DNA of 64,000 nucleotides from an uncultured Acidobacteriaceae bacterium (GCA_903849645.1 CAINJJ010000056.1:1-64000); one strand, 5' to 3'; counted from the first letter of the stretch, positions 35,693-45,399 are shown. Translations and numbers: made by a program. The notes: a model not told the origin generated them from the letters alone.

Positions 35693-36940
35693 CTACTCGT
35701 TCCACCGCCGCATGATCAGCGTCGCGTTGATGCCGCCAAACCCAAACGAGTTCGACAGGGCAATATCAAAGCTGTGCGCAATCGCCTTGTTCGGCACATA
35801 GTCCAGCTTGCACTCCGGGTCGGGATTCTCCAGGTTGATCGTCGGCGGCAGCATCTGGTGCTGCAATGCCAGCACGGAGATGCCCGCTTCCAGACCGCCC
35901 GCCCCGCCCAGCAGATGCCCGTGCATCGACTTGGTGCCGGAGATCTTCAGCTTGTGGCTCAGCGCGTGCTCGCCAAACACCAGTTCAATCGCCCGCGACT
36001 CGTTGCCGTCGCCCGCCGGTGTCGAGGTCGCATGGGCGTTCACATAGCCCACTTCCTCTGGCCGGATGCCTGCATCCTTGAGCGCCGCCCGCATGCTGCG
36101 CTGCGCGCCCGCGCCTTCCGGCGCAATGCCCGTCATGTGATATGCGTCCGCGCTCATGCCGTAGCCGATGACTTCAGCCAGAATCTTAGCCCCGCGCGCC
36201 CTGGCAAACTCCAGCTCTTCCAGAATCAGAATGCCGGCGCCCTCGCCAATCACAAATCCATCGCGGTCCTTGTCAAAGGGACGGCTTGCCCGGGTCGGCT
36301 CGTCGTTGCGCTGCGAGAGAGCGCGCATGGCCGCGAATCCGCCCACCGACAGGGGCGTCACCGAGGCTTCCGCGCCGCCCGCAATCATCACATCGGCGTC
36401 GCCGTGCATGATCATGCGCACTGAGTCGCCAATGGCATTGGCCGATGTCGCGCAGGCCGTTGCCGTGGCCGAAATCGGCCCCTGCGCCCCGTAGCGAATG
36501 CTGATCTGCCCGGCGGCCATGTTCACAATCACCGCCGGAATAAAGAAGGGAGAGATCTTGCGCGGCCCGCCTTGCAGCAGGTTGGTGTGCTCCCGCTCAA
36601 TGATCTCAAAGCCCCCGATGCCCGACCCGATAAACACGCCCACCCGCTCGGCAATCTCCGGCTTGATCTCCAGCCCCGATTGCGTCAGCGCTTCGTGGGT
36701 CGCCGCGAACGCAAAGTGGATGAAGCGCCCCATCTTGCGCGCTTCCTTCTTGTCCACAAAGTTCAGCGGGTCAAAGTTCTTCACCTCGGCGGCAAAGGTC
36801 GTCGAAAAGCCAGTGGTATCGAACCCCTGAATAGGGGCCATGCCGCTGGCGCCGGCCAAAAGCTGTTGCCAAACCTCGGGAGCGGTATTGCCTACACCGC
36901 ACACCAGCCCCAGGCCGGTGATGACTACGCGTCGGCTCAC
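35693..36940 (-). CDS. fabF: Beta-ketoacyl-ACP synthase II FabF
   Basis: Condensing enzyme of fatty-acid elongation, joining malonyl-ACP to acyl-ACP. It is 415 aa. Catalytic C163 (TATACATSANA), H303 (NAHATSTPAGD) and H340 (SMHGHLLGGAGG). It starts at GTG 36940, three nt after the acpP stop, so translation is coupled to acpP. Full length compared with E. coli FabF (413 aa). Confidence 0.96.
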   Translation of the reverse strand: MSRRVVITGLGLVCGVGNTAPEVWQQLLAGASGMAPIQGFDTTGFSTTFAAEVKNFDPLNFVDKKEARKMGRFIHFAFAATHEALTQSGLEIKPEIAERVGVFIGSGIGGFEIIEREHTNLLQGGPRKISPFFIPAVIVNMAAGQISIRYGAQGPISATATACATSANAIGDSVRMIMHGDADVMIAGGAEASVTPLSVGGFAAMRALSQRNDEPTRASRPFDKDRDGFVIGEGAGILILEELEFARARGAKILAEVIGYGMSADAYHMTGIAPEGAGAQRSMRAALKDAGIRPEEVGYVNAHATSTPAGDGNESRAIELVFGEHALSHKLKISGTKSMHGHLLGGAGGLEAGISVLALQHQMLPPTINLENPDPECKLDYVPNKAIAHSFDIALSNSFGFGGINATLIMRRWNE

Positions 36941-36943
36941 TGG

Positions 36944-37195
36944 TTACTTGGCGCCTTTCGCGCTTTTTTCGTTCTTCTCGATGTACTCCACCGCGTCCTT
37001 CACGGTCTTGATCTTCTCGGCGTCTTCGTCGGGAATCTCCAGGTCAAAGGCCTCTTCGAACTGCATTACCAGCTCGACCACGTCCAGCGAATCCGCGCCC
37101 AGGTCTTCCTGAAAGCTCGCGCCGGGAGTTACTTCGGCCTCGTCCACCTGCAACTGCTCAACGATGATCTGCTTTACCTTCTCTTCCACGGCCAT
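36944..37195 (-). CDS. acpP: Acyl carrier protein
   Basis: 83-aa carrier of growing acyl chains. Phosphopantetheine site S36 in [12 protein letters not shown]; acidic helix II typical. The C-terminal tail ([11 protein letters not shown]) is more basic than in E. coli. ATG 37195 with AGAGGAG upstream; an earlier in-frame start would add a non-homologous stretch. Immediately followed by fabF, the standard fatty-acid pair. Confidence 0.96.
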   Translation of the reverse strand: MAVEEKVKQIIVEQLQVDEAEVTPGASFQEDLGADSLDVVELVMQFEEAFDLEIPDEDAEKIKTVKDAVEYIEKNEKSAKGAK

Positions 37196-37486
37196 GCGTG
37201 TTTCTCCTCTTGAGTGTTTGAAACTCTGGAATCTCTTCAGGGCACTATCCGATTCAGTTCCCGCCTGCCTACCATAAAGGCACATGGCCGCGAGACACAA
37301 CCACCACGTCAACAAAATGCGTGGCTCCCCGAAACTCCAAGTCTACCGGGCGGCTCCCGGTGTGTAAAGCCTTTGCGCCCCGCCAAATAGGGAATCGAAA
37401 CCACGCCCCCCCCAAACCAGCCGAAATTGACAGGAAATGCACAGAGAAAAGGCGTACATTAGGCGAAGTACACAGGGGAAACTCCC

Positions 37487-38953
37487 ATGCAGTCTTTGTT
37501 CGCCACTGTCGCCGCTGCCTTTCTCGGCGTCGCTCTGGGCTTTTGGCTCCGGGCCGCCTCCACCCGCGCTGAAAAGGCCCAGCTTGAGCGCCGCGCCGCT
37601 GAACTCGCCGCTGAATTGGCCTCCGTGCGCGCCGAGCTCTCCCGCTCCCAGGCCGACTCCTCCGCCCGCGCCGGCTTCGAGTCCCTCGCTTTCGAGCGCG
37701 AAAAGGCCCTCGCCGTCCTCGCCGCAGACCGCGAAAAGCTGCGCCTTGAACTCGATGCCCGCGCCGCTGCCGCCACCAGCCACGCCGCCCGCATCAGCCA
37801 GTTGGAGGCCGAACTCCAGGCCGAGCGCCAGGGCTTGCAGGAAAAGCTCGCCCTCCTCGAAGCCGCCAAACAGGCCCTCGCCCACCAGTTCGAAGCCCTC
37901 GCCGCCGACATCCTCGAGAAAAAATCAAAGAGCTTTTCCGAAGGCAGCCAGAAGGAGATTGGAACCCTCCTCAACCCGCTCAAGGAGCAGATCAAGGAGT
38001 TTCGCGACAAGGTCGAGCAGGCGCAGAGCGACTCCAAAACCGGTGTCACCAAGCTCGAAACCCTCATCGGCACCCTCGGCGGCCTCAACCAGCAGTTGAC
38101 CGCCGAGGCCCGCAACCTCACCACCGCGCTGCGCGGCTCCTCCAAGGCCCAGGGCGACTGGGGCGAACTCATCGTGCGCAACCTGCTGGAAAAAGCCGGC
38201 CTCCGCGAGGGAGAGCAGTTCCGCGTCCAGGAGACCTTTGACGCCTCCGCGCCCGACAGCGACGAGCGCCAGCGCAAGGCGCGCCCCGACGTGATCGTCA
38301 ATCTCCCCGGCAGCCGCCACCTCGTCATCGACTCCAAGGTCTCGCTCAACGCCTACACCGACTCCGTGAACGCCGAAACCGAGGAAGCCCGCAACGCCGC
38401 CGTCAAGCGCCACCTGGCCAGCACGCGCGCCCATGTGGACGAGCTGGCCGCCAAGCGCTACCACAAGCTCAACTCCCTTGAAACCCCCGACTTTGTCGTC
38501 ATGTTCGTGCCCATCGAGCCGGCCTTCCTCGTCGCCCTTCACGAGGATGAGGGCTTGTGGCGCTATGCCTACGAGAAGGAAGTCCTCCTCGTCGGCCCAA
38601 CCACGCTTCTGTTTGTCATTCGCATCGTCGATAACCTGTGGCAGCAGGAGCTCCAGGCCCGCAGCGTCCAGGATGTGATGAACCGCGGCGCGGAGTTATA
38701 CGACAAGTTTGTCAACTTTGTGAGTGATCTTGAGGCGGTGGGCAAAAGCCTACGCGGCGCCGACCAGAGTTATGGCCTTGCCATGAAAAAGCTCAGCGAA
38801 GGCCGAGGCAATCTCATCCGCCAGGTGGAAATGCTCAAAGGCCTCGGCGTGCGCACCAGCAAGTCTCTGCCCCGCAATCTGCTCGACGCCGCCGGCGAAG
38901 ACGAGTCCAGCCTCGCCCTTCCCCCGGACGCCGAAGACTCACCCGATGCCTGA
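37487..38953 (+). CDS. rmuC: DNA recombination protein RmuC family
   Basis: 488 aa. An N-terminal membrane anchor (about 5-22) is followed by a long coiled coil (30-150) rich in Ala, Glu and Arg, and the RmuC core with PD-(D/E)xK-like fold (RPDVIVNLPGSRHLVIDSKVSL; D and the DSK motif visible). RmuC limits inversions between short repeats. GGGAAACTCCC precedes the ATG. Divergent from acpP. Confidence 0.92.
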   Translation: MQSLFATVAAAFLGVALGFWLRAASTRAEKAQLERRAAELAAELASVRAELSRSQADSSARAGFESLAFEREKALAVLAADREKLRLELDARAAAATSHAARISQLEAELQAERQGLQEKLALLEAAKQALAHQFEALAADILEKKSKSFSEGSQKEIGTLLNPLKEQIKEFRDKVEQAQSDSKTGVTKLETLIGTLGGLNQQLTAEARNLTTALRGSSKAQGDWGELIVRNLLEKAGLREGEQFRVQETFDASAPDSDERQRKARPDVIVNLPGSRHLVIDSKVSLNAYTDSVNAETEEARNAAVKRHLASTRAHVDELAAKRYHKLNSLETPDFVVMFVPIEPAFLVALHEDEGLWRYAYEKEVLLVGPTTLLFVIRIVDNLWQQELQARSVQDVMNRGAELYDKFVNFVSDLEAVGKSLRGADQSYGLAMKKLSEGRGNLIRQVEMLKGLGVRTSKSLPRNLLDAAGEDESSLALPPDAEDSPDA

Positions 38954-39111
38954 GTCGAGCCCCGCTCACTCCGCCAACGGACGCGCAGCGCGGCCAACCC
39001 CGCCAACTCCGCTCTGCAAACGCCGCCCGCATCCGCTCCCCGGCTGTCTCCGCTCTTGAATTCCCGCGGCAGCGTGGTCCAGTGCGCACGAGTCTCGTGT
39101 ACACTGCAACC

Positions 39112-39330
39112 ATGAGGAATATCACCTTCAGCGCCAAAGAAGATGTGATCGATCAGGCTCGCCAGGTCGCCCACGACGAGCACAAGACCCTGAATGACGC
39201 CTTCCGTGAATGGCTGGCGCAATACGCATCGTCACGCTCGGACGCGGCTGGCTTCGATGAGTTCATGAGCCGGATCAATCCGATGCGGGCGGGCCGCCAT
39301 TTCACGCGGGACGAGATGAATGAGCGATAG
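39112..39330 (+). CDS. vapB: VapB-type antitoxin
   Basis: 72 aa. The start MRNITFSAKEDVIDQARQVAHDEHKTLNDAFREWL is a ribbon-helix-helix DNA-binding domain; the tail (FDEFMSRINPMRAGRHFTRDEM) would wrap the toxin. Start ATG 39112; a TACACT -10-like box lies 10 nt upstream. Its end overlaps the PIN toxin gene by 11 nt, the standard antitoxin-first arrangement. Confidence 0.85.
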   Translation: MRNITFSAKEDVIDQARQVAHDEHKTLNDAFREWLAQYASSRSDAAGFDEFMSRINPMRAGRHFTRDEMNER

Positions 39331-39742
39331 ATTCTTTCTCGACACAAATATCTTCGTCTACTCCGCAACCGACGACGATCCCGCCAAAGCCCGCATTGCA
39401 ACTGAACTGATTCGCAAGGCGCTCACCACCCACAACGGCGCTGTGAGCTACCAGGTGGTTCAGGAGTTCTTCAACCTCGCTCTGAAACGTTTCGAACGTC
39501 GTATGAACATCGAGGACCGCCAGGAGTACCTCGCGCGTGTGTTTCGGCCGCTTCTCAAGATTCACTCGTCGCTGGCTCTCTACGAGGAGGCGCTCCGGCT
39601 GTACGCGGCCAACAAGCTTCAGTGGTATGACGCGCTGATCGTCGGCGCAGCCCGCCAAAGCGGTTGCGCGCTCCTCTACTCAGAGGACCTGCAGCATGGC
39701 CAGAAGTTCGGCGGTCTCAAGATTGTCAATCCATTCCTTTGA
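39320..39742 (+). CDS. vapC: PIN-domain toxin VapC
   Basis: 140-aa PIN ribonuclease. Acidic site residues: D8 (FFLDTNIFVY), E49 (VVQEFFN), D104 (WYDALIV) and D123 (SEDLQHG). VapC toxins cut tRNA or rRNA when free of antitoxin. Overlaps vapB by 11 nt. Complete. Confidence 0.9.
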   Translation: MSDRFFLDTNIFVYSATDDDPAKARIATELIRKALTTHNGAVSYQVVQEFFNLALKRFERRMNIEDRQEYLARVFRPLLKIHSSLALYEEALRLYAANKLQWYDALIVGAARQSGCALLYSEDLQHGQKFGGLKIVNPFL

Positions 39743-39762
39743 ACGGGAAGGGACGGGAGCTC

Positions 39763-40338
39763 CTAAATGCGGTCCGTTACCCCAAACGCCGCCCGCATCC
39801 GCTTCCACGTGGTCCCCAGGTCCTCTGGCAGCACCCGCGTCTCCCCCACCGTGGTCATGAAGTTGGTGTCGCCCGCCCAGCGCGGCAGCGCGTGGAGATG
39901 CAGATGCCCGGCCACCCCGGCTCCCCCGGCCCGGCCCAGATTCATGCCAAAGTTGAAGCCGTGCGGACGGTAGAGTCCTTCCAGCGCCCGTTCCGTGCGC
40001 TGCGCCATCTCGATCAGCTCATGCGCGGTCTCAGCCGGCAAGAGCGCCAGCCGGTCCAGATGGGCATAAGGCATGACCATCACATGGCCTGATGTATAAG
40101 GATAGGCGTTCAGGCAGATGAAACAGTGCCGCCCGCGCACAATCAGCCCACCGGCGGCCTCCGCCTCGTCCGCGCTCATCCCGCCGGCAATCGCGTGGTC
40201 AATCGACGCCATCAGGTTGCAGAAGACGCAATGATGGTCGCCCTCCCAGGCCGAAAGGCTCGCCGGCACGCCCGGCCGCGCTGCGCCGTCGGCCGTCGTC
40301 ACATAAGCGAAGCGCCAGGGGGTCCAAAGATGATCCAT
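39763..40338 (-). CDS. HIT-family hydrolase/phosphorylase (Ap4A-type)
   Basis: 191 aa. Histidine triad GHLHLHALPRW near residue 144, with upstream CVFCNLM and the CFICLNAYPYTSGHVMVMPY core, as in bacterial and archaeal HIT proteins of the Ap4A phosphorylase / nucleotide hydrolase type. The N-terminal MDHLWTPWRFAYV is characteristic of that branch. Convergent with vapC. Confidence 0.92.
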   Translation of the reverse strand: MDHLWTPWRFAYVTTADGAARPGVPASLSAWEGDHHCVFCNLMASIDHAIAGGMSADEAEAAGGLIVRGRHCFICLNAYPYTSGHVMVMPYAHLDRLALLPAETAHELIEMAQRTERALEGLYRPHGFNFGMNLGRAGGAGVAGHLHLHALPRWAGDTNFMTTVGETRVLPEDLGTTWKRMRAAFGVTDRI

Positions 40339-40925
40339 ATGTGTGCAGCCGCCTCTCCTGCCTGCCCGTTCAGGCTTCTGCGCAAACCGCTACCGGAAGA
40401 TTGTAGCTTGGCAGGGGTCCGTCACCGTCCCCTTTCACCACCATCTGCCAGACCGCCGGATTGACCGCCGCTCCCCGCATTCGCAAGCCTTCCCGGCCTT
40501 CCGCTTCCTTGCTGAAGAAATCTCCCCGGTGCCCGCGCGGCCCGCAAGTCCATTGCTGCCCGGCTTGTCCCATGTGAAATTGCGGTTGCAATGCGGTATG
40601 GCCAATCTGTTCAATTGACGGGAGAAAGCAGAGGTTGCTAAACTCATGAGCGTAGCTTGCTGCGCGGATTCCAGCAGCGAGTTGCGGCCGCCCTCCAGCA
40701 TGCTGTAGCCTGCCGGGTGTTTCCCAAGGAGCCCAGTCCTTTTCCACGCCCGTGCAAACGGCTGGGAGGACTGTCCTTCGCGAGAACCACTCTGACACAG
40801 TCTCACGGCTCGCTTGGCAGGGAATCGGTCTCCGGCATCCCTCGTTACGGCAATCCCGGAAGAGGCGCCACCCCCAGCGGCAGGCAATATCCGTCGCGGG
40901 TCTAAGGAATCCCGGAGCTGCAGCG
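40339..40925 (+). promoter_or_regulatory. Long upstream region and leader of rpsA
   Basis: 587 nt without a supported gene. A candidate promoter TTGACG (40615-40620), 18 nt, TAAACT (40639-40644) would give a leader of about 275 nt before the rpsA ATG. Long leaders on S1 genes can hold autoregulatory structure, but I cannot fold it here. Confidence 0.45.
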
Positions 40926-43022
40926 ATGGCAAACGTCCTCAATCCCGAAACCGAGAGCATAACCCTGAACACCGAATTGGAAACCCCCACCCTCGAGCCT
41001 GCGACGGAGCTGGAACAGCCGTTGCCCGAATCCACGTCCACCCCTGAGACCGCCGAAGTAGCCGCAGCAGTCGAACTTCCCGCGCTGGACGCCGATGCCC
41101 CAACCGAGCCTGTTGTCGAGGCCGTGCACGTGGTGGAAGACACCACAGAGGCCGCGCCCACTCCAGCGGTTGCCGCGGAAGTTCCCGCGCAATCTCCGCC
41201 CGAAGCCCTGGCCGAACCAGCCGTAGAAGCTGCTCCTGAGCTTCCCCCGGCCCCCGTAGCCGAGGCCCCGCAAGAGGCCCCCGCCCCGGTCGCCGCCGCG
41301 CCCGCCCCTCACAAGCCAGAGCACAGCCTTGAGTCCATGGACGACTTCTCCGCTGCCCTCGAAGCTTTCGAGCGCGAGCAGGCCGCTGAGGCCGCCGCCG
41401 TCGAAGCTTATGGCGACAAGATTGTCTCCGGAACAGTCCTCAAGCAGACAGAGAAGCACCTCGTCGTCGACGTAGGCCTCAAGTCCGAGGGCCTTGTGCC
41501 GCTCGAGCAGGTCCTCGACCACACCGGCGCGGTCAAGTTCAAGGCAGGCGATGTCATCGACGTGGTCATCGAGCGCGAGGAGCCGGAAGGCGGCTATCTC
41601 GTCAGCTTCGAGCGCGCCCAGCGCCTGCGCGTGTGGGACGTCATCGAGAAGGCTGCCAACGACAAGACCCCGGTCATCGGCACGGTCGTCAGCCGCGTCA
41701 AGGGCGGGCTTACCGTGGACATCGGCCTCAAGGCCTTCCTCCCCGGCTCCCAGCTTGAGATTCGCCCCGTCCGCAACCTCGACGGCTATCTCGGCCAGCA
41801 GATTGAAGTCCGCGTCATCAAGCTCAACAAAAAGCGCGGCAACGTCGTCGTCAGCCGCAAGGAAATCCTCGAGGAAGAGCAGAACGCCAAGCGTTCCACC
41901 ACCCTCGACCAGTTGGGCGAAGACGCCATCCTCACCGGCACCGTCAAGAACCTCACCGACTACGGTGCGTTCGTTGACCTCGGCGGCATCGACGGCCTGC
42001 TTCACATCACCGACATGAGCTGGGGCCGCCTCACGCACCCCCGCGATCTGGTCAACGTCGGCGACGAGATCCAGGTCAAGGTGCTCAAGTTCGACAAGGA
42101 CAAGCAGCGCGTCTCGCTCGGCTTCAAGCAGTTGACGCCCGATCCGTGGCTTGACGCCACCGAGCGTTATCCCGTTGGCGCACACGTCCATGGCCGCGTT
42201 CTCTCGGTCACTGACTACGGTGCGTTCGTCGAGCTCGAGCAGGGCATCGAAGGCCTGGTTCACCTCTCTGAGATGACCTGGTCCAAGCGCCTCAAGCACC
42301 CCTCCAAGCTGGTCAAGCCCGGCGATGAGGTCGAGACGGTGGTGTTGAGCGTCAACCCCTCTGATCGCCGCATCTCCCTCGGCATGAAGCAGCTCCTCGA
42401 CAACCCCTGGGAAAACCTCACCGAGCGCTATCCGGCCGGCACCGTGGTTGAAGGGCGCGTGCGCAACCTCACCGACTTTGGCGCCTTCATTGAGATCGAA
42501 GACGGCATTGACGGTCTGGTCCACGTCTCCAATCTCAGCTGGACCAAGCGCGTCAAGCACCCCTCTGAAGTCGTCAAGAAGGGTGAAAAGGTCAAGGCAG
42601 TCGTTCTCGGCGTCGAGCCGCAGAACCGCCGCCTCTCCCTCGGCATCAAGCAGTTGCAGCCCGATGTGTGGGAGAGCTTCTTTGCCACCCACCGCGTCGG
42701 CGACCAGGTGCACGGCAAGGTTCTCCGCACCGCGCAGTTCGGCGCTTTTGTTGAAATCGCCGAGGGCGTGGAAGGTCTCTGCCACATCTCCGAAGCGGGC
42801 GATGAGGGCGGCGGCTCCAAGCTGGAAACCGGACTCGAGCACGAGTTCAAGATCATCAAGATCAACGTGGAAGAGAAGAAAGTGGGTCTCAGCCTGCGCG
42901 CCATTGGCCACGAAGCCAGCCGCGCCCAGGTCGAGCACTACAAGGAGGCCGCCCACAAGCAGCCTGTCTCCAGCTCCACCACGACCCTTGGCGACCTCAT
43001 CAACTGGAAGAAGGACAACTAG
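40926..43022 (+). CDS. rpsA: 30S ribosomal protein S1 with Pro/Ala/Glu N-terminal extension
   Basis: 698 aa. Six S1/OB domains from about residue 163 to 690; domains 3-5 carry the typical DYGAFV and HPS(K/E)(L/V)VK motifs. S1 helps mRNA bind the 30S subunit. The first 135 residues are an unusual low-complexity extension rich in Pro, Ala, Glu and Val (TPTLEPATELEQPLPE and similar). Only at SMDDFSAALEAFEREQ does it resemble the usual S1 start that binds S2. ATG 40926 follows a TAAGGAATCCCGGAG leader. The extension is real in frame but its role is unknown. Confidence 0.94.
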   Translation: MANVLNPETESITLNTELETPTLEPATELEQPLPESTSTPETAEVAAAVELPALDADAPTEPVVEAVHVVEDTTEAAPTPAVAAEVPAQSPPEALAEPAVEAAPELPPAPVAEAPQEAPAPVAAAPAPHKPEHSLESMDDFSAALEAFEREQAAEAAAVEAYGDKIVSGTVLKQTEKHLVVDVGLKSEGLVPLEQVLDHTGAVKFKAGDVIDVVIEREEPEGGYLVSFERAQRLRVWDVIEKAANDKTPVIGTVVSRVKGGLTVDIGLKAFLPGSQLEIRPVRNLDGYLGQQIEVRVIKLNKKRGNVVVSRKEILEEEQNAKRSTTLDQLGEDAILTGTVKNLTDYGAFVDLGGIDGLLHITDMSWGRLTHPRDLVNVGDEIQVKVLKFDKDKQRVSLGFKQLTPDPWLDATERYPVGAHVHGRVLSVTDYGAFVELEQGIEGLVHLSEMTWSKRLKHPSKLVKPGDEVETVVLSVNPSDRRISLGMKQLLDNPWENLTERYPAGTVVEGRVRNLTDFGAFIEIEDGIDGLVHVSNLSWTKRVKHPSEVVKKGEKVKAVVLGVEPQNRRLSLGIKQLQPDVWESFFATHRVGDQVHGKVLRTAQFGAFVEIAEGVEGLCHISEAGDEGGGSKLETGLEHEFKIIKINVEEKKVGLSLRAIGHEASRAQVEHYKEAAHKQPVSSSTTTLGDLINWKKDN

Positions 43023-43043
43023 CTTCCTCCTCCACTCAAGGCC

Positions 43044-43075
43044 AGCAACGGCCACCCTCCGGGGTGGCCGTTGCT
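43044..43075 (+). terminator. rpsA terminator hairpin
   Basis: AGCAACGGCCACCC / GGGTGGCCGTTGCT, perfect 14-bp stem with a TCCG loop, 22 nt after the rpsA stop. No T-tract, so efficiency is uncertain. Confidence 0.7.
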
Positions 43076-43145
43076 GCGTTGCTGCCTGTCCCAGCCACAC
43101 TTCGCCGTCTGGTCCCCTGCGCCGCCCAGCCGCTAAACTGGGACT

Positions 43146-44645
43146 GTGCCAGGCTCCTTTCACATTGAATACTTCGGATGCAGGGCCGCCCGCGCCGATG
43201 GTGAGGCGGTTGGTACGCACCTGCGCGCCGCCGGGCTCGCCGAAGAGGCCCCCTCCCTCGCCGATCTCGTCGTCGTCAACACCTGCAGCGTCACCGCCGA
43301 GGCCGACCGCGCCGCCCGCGCCTACATCCGCCGCGCCCGCCGCCTCAACCCCGATGCCCGCATCGTCGTCACCGGCTGCTACGCCCAGCGCGCCCCTCAG
43401 GAACTGGCTGGCCTGCCCGGCGTCGCCGCCGTCATCGGCAACAGCCACAAAGCCCTCGCCCCCGAAATCGCCCTCCGGACCCTCGGCCTCCGCCCCCAAC
43501 TTCCCACGGAACTCGTCCAAATCCTCCCGGCCGCGTTCACTCCAGCCCCCCAACAAACCGAAACGCCGGCCCCACCGCAGGTGGCGCAGGTGGCGCAGGC
43601 GGTGGTGTGGGCCGATGATCGCTTCGCCCACTCCTTCCTTGAGGAGGCGCAACTCACCCCCGGCCAGCAGACCCGCCCCAACCTCAAGATTCAGGAGGGC
43701 TGCGGCAACCGTTGCACCTTCTGCGTGATTCCATTCACGCGCGGTCCCTCAAGAAGCCTGTCCTCCGAGGCGATTTTGCGCCAGGTGGAGGGATTTGTCG
43801 CCGCCGGGGGCAGGGAACTGGTCCTCTCCGGAATCAACCTGGGCCGCTGGGGCCGTGAACTCCCCTCCCCGGCAGACCCAGGCGCCCCCCGTACCCTGGC
43901 CGCGCTGGTGCGTCTCATCTTCGAGCGCACCACCCTGCCCCGACTCCGCCTCAGTTCCATCGAACCCATGGACTGGGACCCCGCGCTCATCGCCCTCATG
44001 GCCGGGTTCGCCAACCCCGCAGCCGGCTCGCCGCGCCTCGCCCGCCACGCCCATCTGCCCCTGCAGTCCGGCTCTGACGCCGTCCTCCGCCGCATGCACC
44101 GCCGCTACCGCCCCTGGCACTACGCGCAAAAGGTCGAGGCCCTCCTCCATGCCGCCGGCCCGGATCTCACTCTCGGGGCGGATGTCATGGTCGGCTTCCC
44201 CGGCGAGACCAACGCCGAGTTCGAAGAGACGGTCGCCCTCATCCGCGCCCTCCCTTTCGGCTACCTTCATCTGTTTCCGTTTTCGCCCCGACCCGGCACC
44301 CCCGGCTGGGCTCTCCACGCGGAAAGCCCCGTCGCCCCGCGCGTGGTGGATGAGCGCATGGCAGCCCTCCGCGCCCTCGCCGCCGAGAAGTCCCGCGCCC
44401 ACCGCGGCCGCTTCCTCGGCAGGCAATTGGAGGCAATCACTCTCCACACCCCCGCCGAACTCGCAGCCCAGGGCCGCACCTCCGCGCTGACTGAGAACTT
44501 CCTGCCCGTCGAGATCGAGGGCCGCATGGAGGCAAACCAGCTTGTCCGGATCTCCGTCAGCGGGCTCACCCCAGACGGAGCGCTCGCTGCCAGCCTCCAA
44601 CCGTCAGCCTCGCCTCAGTACGCCGCCACCGCGACATCGGTCTGA
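43146..44645 (+). CDS. mtaB: tRNA methylthiotransferase (MtaB-like radical SAM)
   Basis: 499 aa; adds the methylthio group to t6A37 of tRNAs. The N-terminal MTTase domain has cluster cysteines C12 (FGCRAARADG), C47 (NTCSVT) and C78 (TGCYAQ). The radical-SAM motif is C186-x3-C190-x2-C193 (GCGNRCTFCVIP). The C-terminal TRAM domain is weak. It starts at GTG 43146. A 9-bp tandem duplication encodes QVAQVAQ at about 145-151. Its 3' end overlaps the convergent vapC gene by 31 nt. Confidence 0.88.
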   Translation: MPGSFHIEYFGCRAARADGEAVGTHLRAAGLAEEAPSLADLVVVNTCSVTAEADRAARAYIRRARRLNPDARIVVTGCYAQRAPQELAGLPGVAAVIGNSHKALAPEIALRTLGLRPQLPTELVQILPAAFTPAPQQTETPAPPQVAQVAQAVVWADDRFAHSFLEEAQLTPGQQTRPNLKIQEGCGNRCTFCVIPFTRGPSRSLSSEAILRQVEGFVAAGGRELVLSGINLGRWGRELPSPADPGAPRTLAALVRLIFERTTLPRLRLSSIEPMDWDPALIALMAGFANPAAGSPRLARHAHLPLQSGSDAVLRRMHRRYRPWHYAQKVEALLHAAGPDLTLGADVMVGFPGETNAEFEETVALIRALPFGYLHLFPFSPRPGTPGWALHAESPVAPRVVDERMAALRALAAEKSRAHRGRFLGRQLEAITLHTPAELAAQGRTSALTENFLPVEIEGRMEANQLVRISVSGLTPDGALAASLQPSASPQYAATATSV

Positions 44646-45007
44646 GCGAAGTCCGTCCCTTTGAACAAAAGCTCCTCGCCCGTCTCCCTCGCCAGCGCAT
44701 AAGCCATGCAGTCGCCAAAGTCGAGCTTTGCCGGGTGCCGCCCCTTGCCGTAGCGCACAAAGGCCGCCCGCGCCAGCCGCGCCTGGGACTCGGTAAACGC
44801 CACAATCTCGATGCGGAATCGGGCGATGAGAAGGTCCAGTCCGCGGAAACCCTCCTCTCCTCTGCGCGATTGCAGGATCATGGACGATTCCAGATAGCTT
44901 GCTGATGACATCCGTGCAATGGAGCTTTTAGCGATGGCAACGTCGAACAGATGGCCCTCGGGCTCTTCCAGCAGCATGGCGACCATCACTGAGGAATCCA
45001 CGATCAT
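44615..45007 (-). CDS. vapC: PIN-domain toxin VapC (second module)
   Basis: 130 aa. Acidic residues D4 (MIVDSSVMVAML), E40 (SYLESSM), D96/D99 (LDFGDCMAYA) and D119 (GTDFAQTDV) form the PIN active site. Start ATG 45007 overlaps the antitoxin stop (ATGA). Subgroup resembles Rv0624-type toxins. Its stop lies inside the end of the convergent mtaB gene. Confidence 0.9.
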   Translation of the reverse strand: MIVDSSVMVAMLLEEPEGHLFDVAIAKSSIARMSSASYLESSMILQSRRGEEGFRGLDLLIARFRIEIVAFTESQARLARAAFVRYGKGRHPAKLDFGDCMAYALARETGEELLFKGTDFAQTDVAVAAY

Positions 45008-45261
45008 GAGGGTAGTCCGTTCTCGTCCCAGCCCATGATTTCGTCCTCGCTGCGCGTGTCCAGCACAGGGCGCGAGGCGCAATGATGAGTGATCGCCCGG
45101 ACATCATCAAGCAGAGCCTGAATGTTCTGCTGCTTCCGCTCCTCGCGAGCCAGCCGCTCCCGCATGGCAATCGTGATCGCCACCGTAATCGACTCCCCCG
45201 TGGTGGCCGCGAGGCGGCGCGCCAGGCTGTCGGCTTCGGGAGACTTGATGCTGATCGCCAT
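45004..45261 (-). CDS. vapB: VapB antitoxin (Rv0623/PSK type)
   Basis: 85 aa. MAISIKSPEADSLARRLAATTGESITVAIT is the characteristic N-terminus of Rv0623-like antitoxins, followed by a helical toxin-binding part ending in SEDEIMGWDENGLPS. Overlaps vapC by 4 nt. Complete module. Confidence 0.9.
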   Translation of the reverse strand: MAISIKSPEADSLARRLAATTGESITVAITIAMRERLAREERKQQNIQALLDDVRAITHHCASRPVLDTRSEDEIMGWDENGLPS

Positions 45262-45399
45262 GGTACCTGACCTCCTGCTTGTCTACCTGTCTATACGATA
45301 GCGCCGCCTCAGATTCCCCGGCCGCCCTCTCCTCGTTCCACCTCAGGCCCCACTCCCCACCCGCCGCAAACTGCTCGTTTCACAGAGCCAGCCCAGTGC

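Noticed and set aside
40902-43652. 916-codon open frame on the minus strand opposite rpsA
   Set aside because: Mirror frame of a GC-rich gene with repeated domains; composition is unlike a protein and rpsA is certain.
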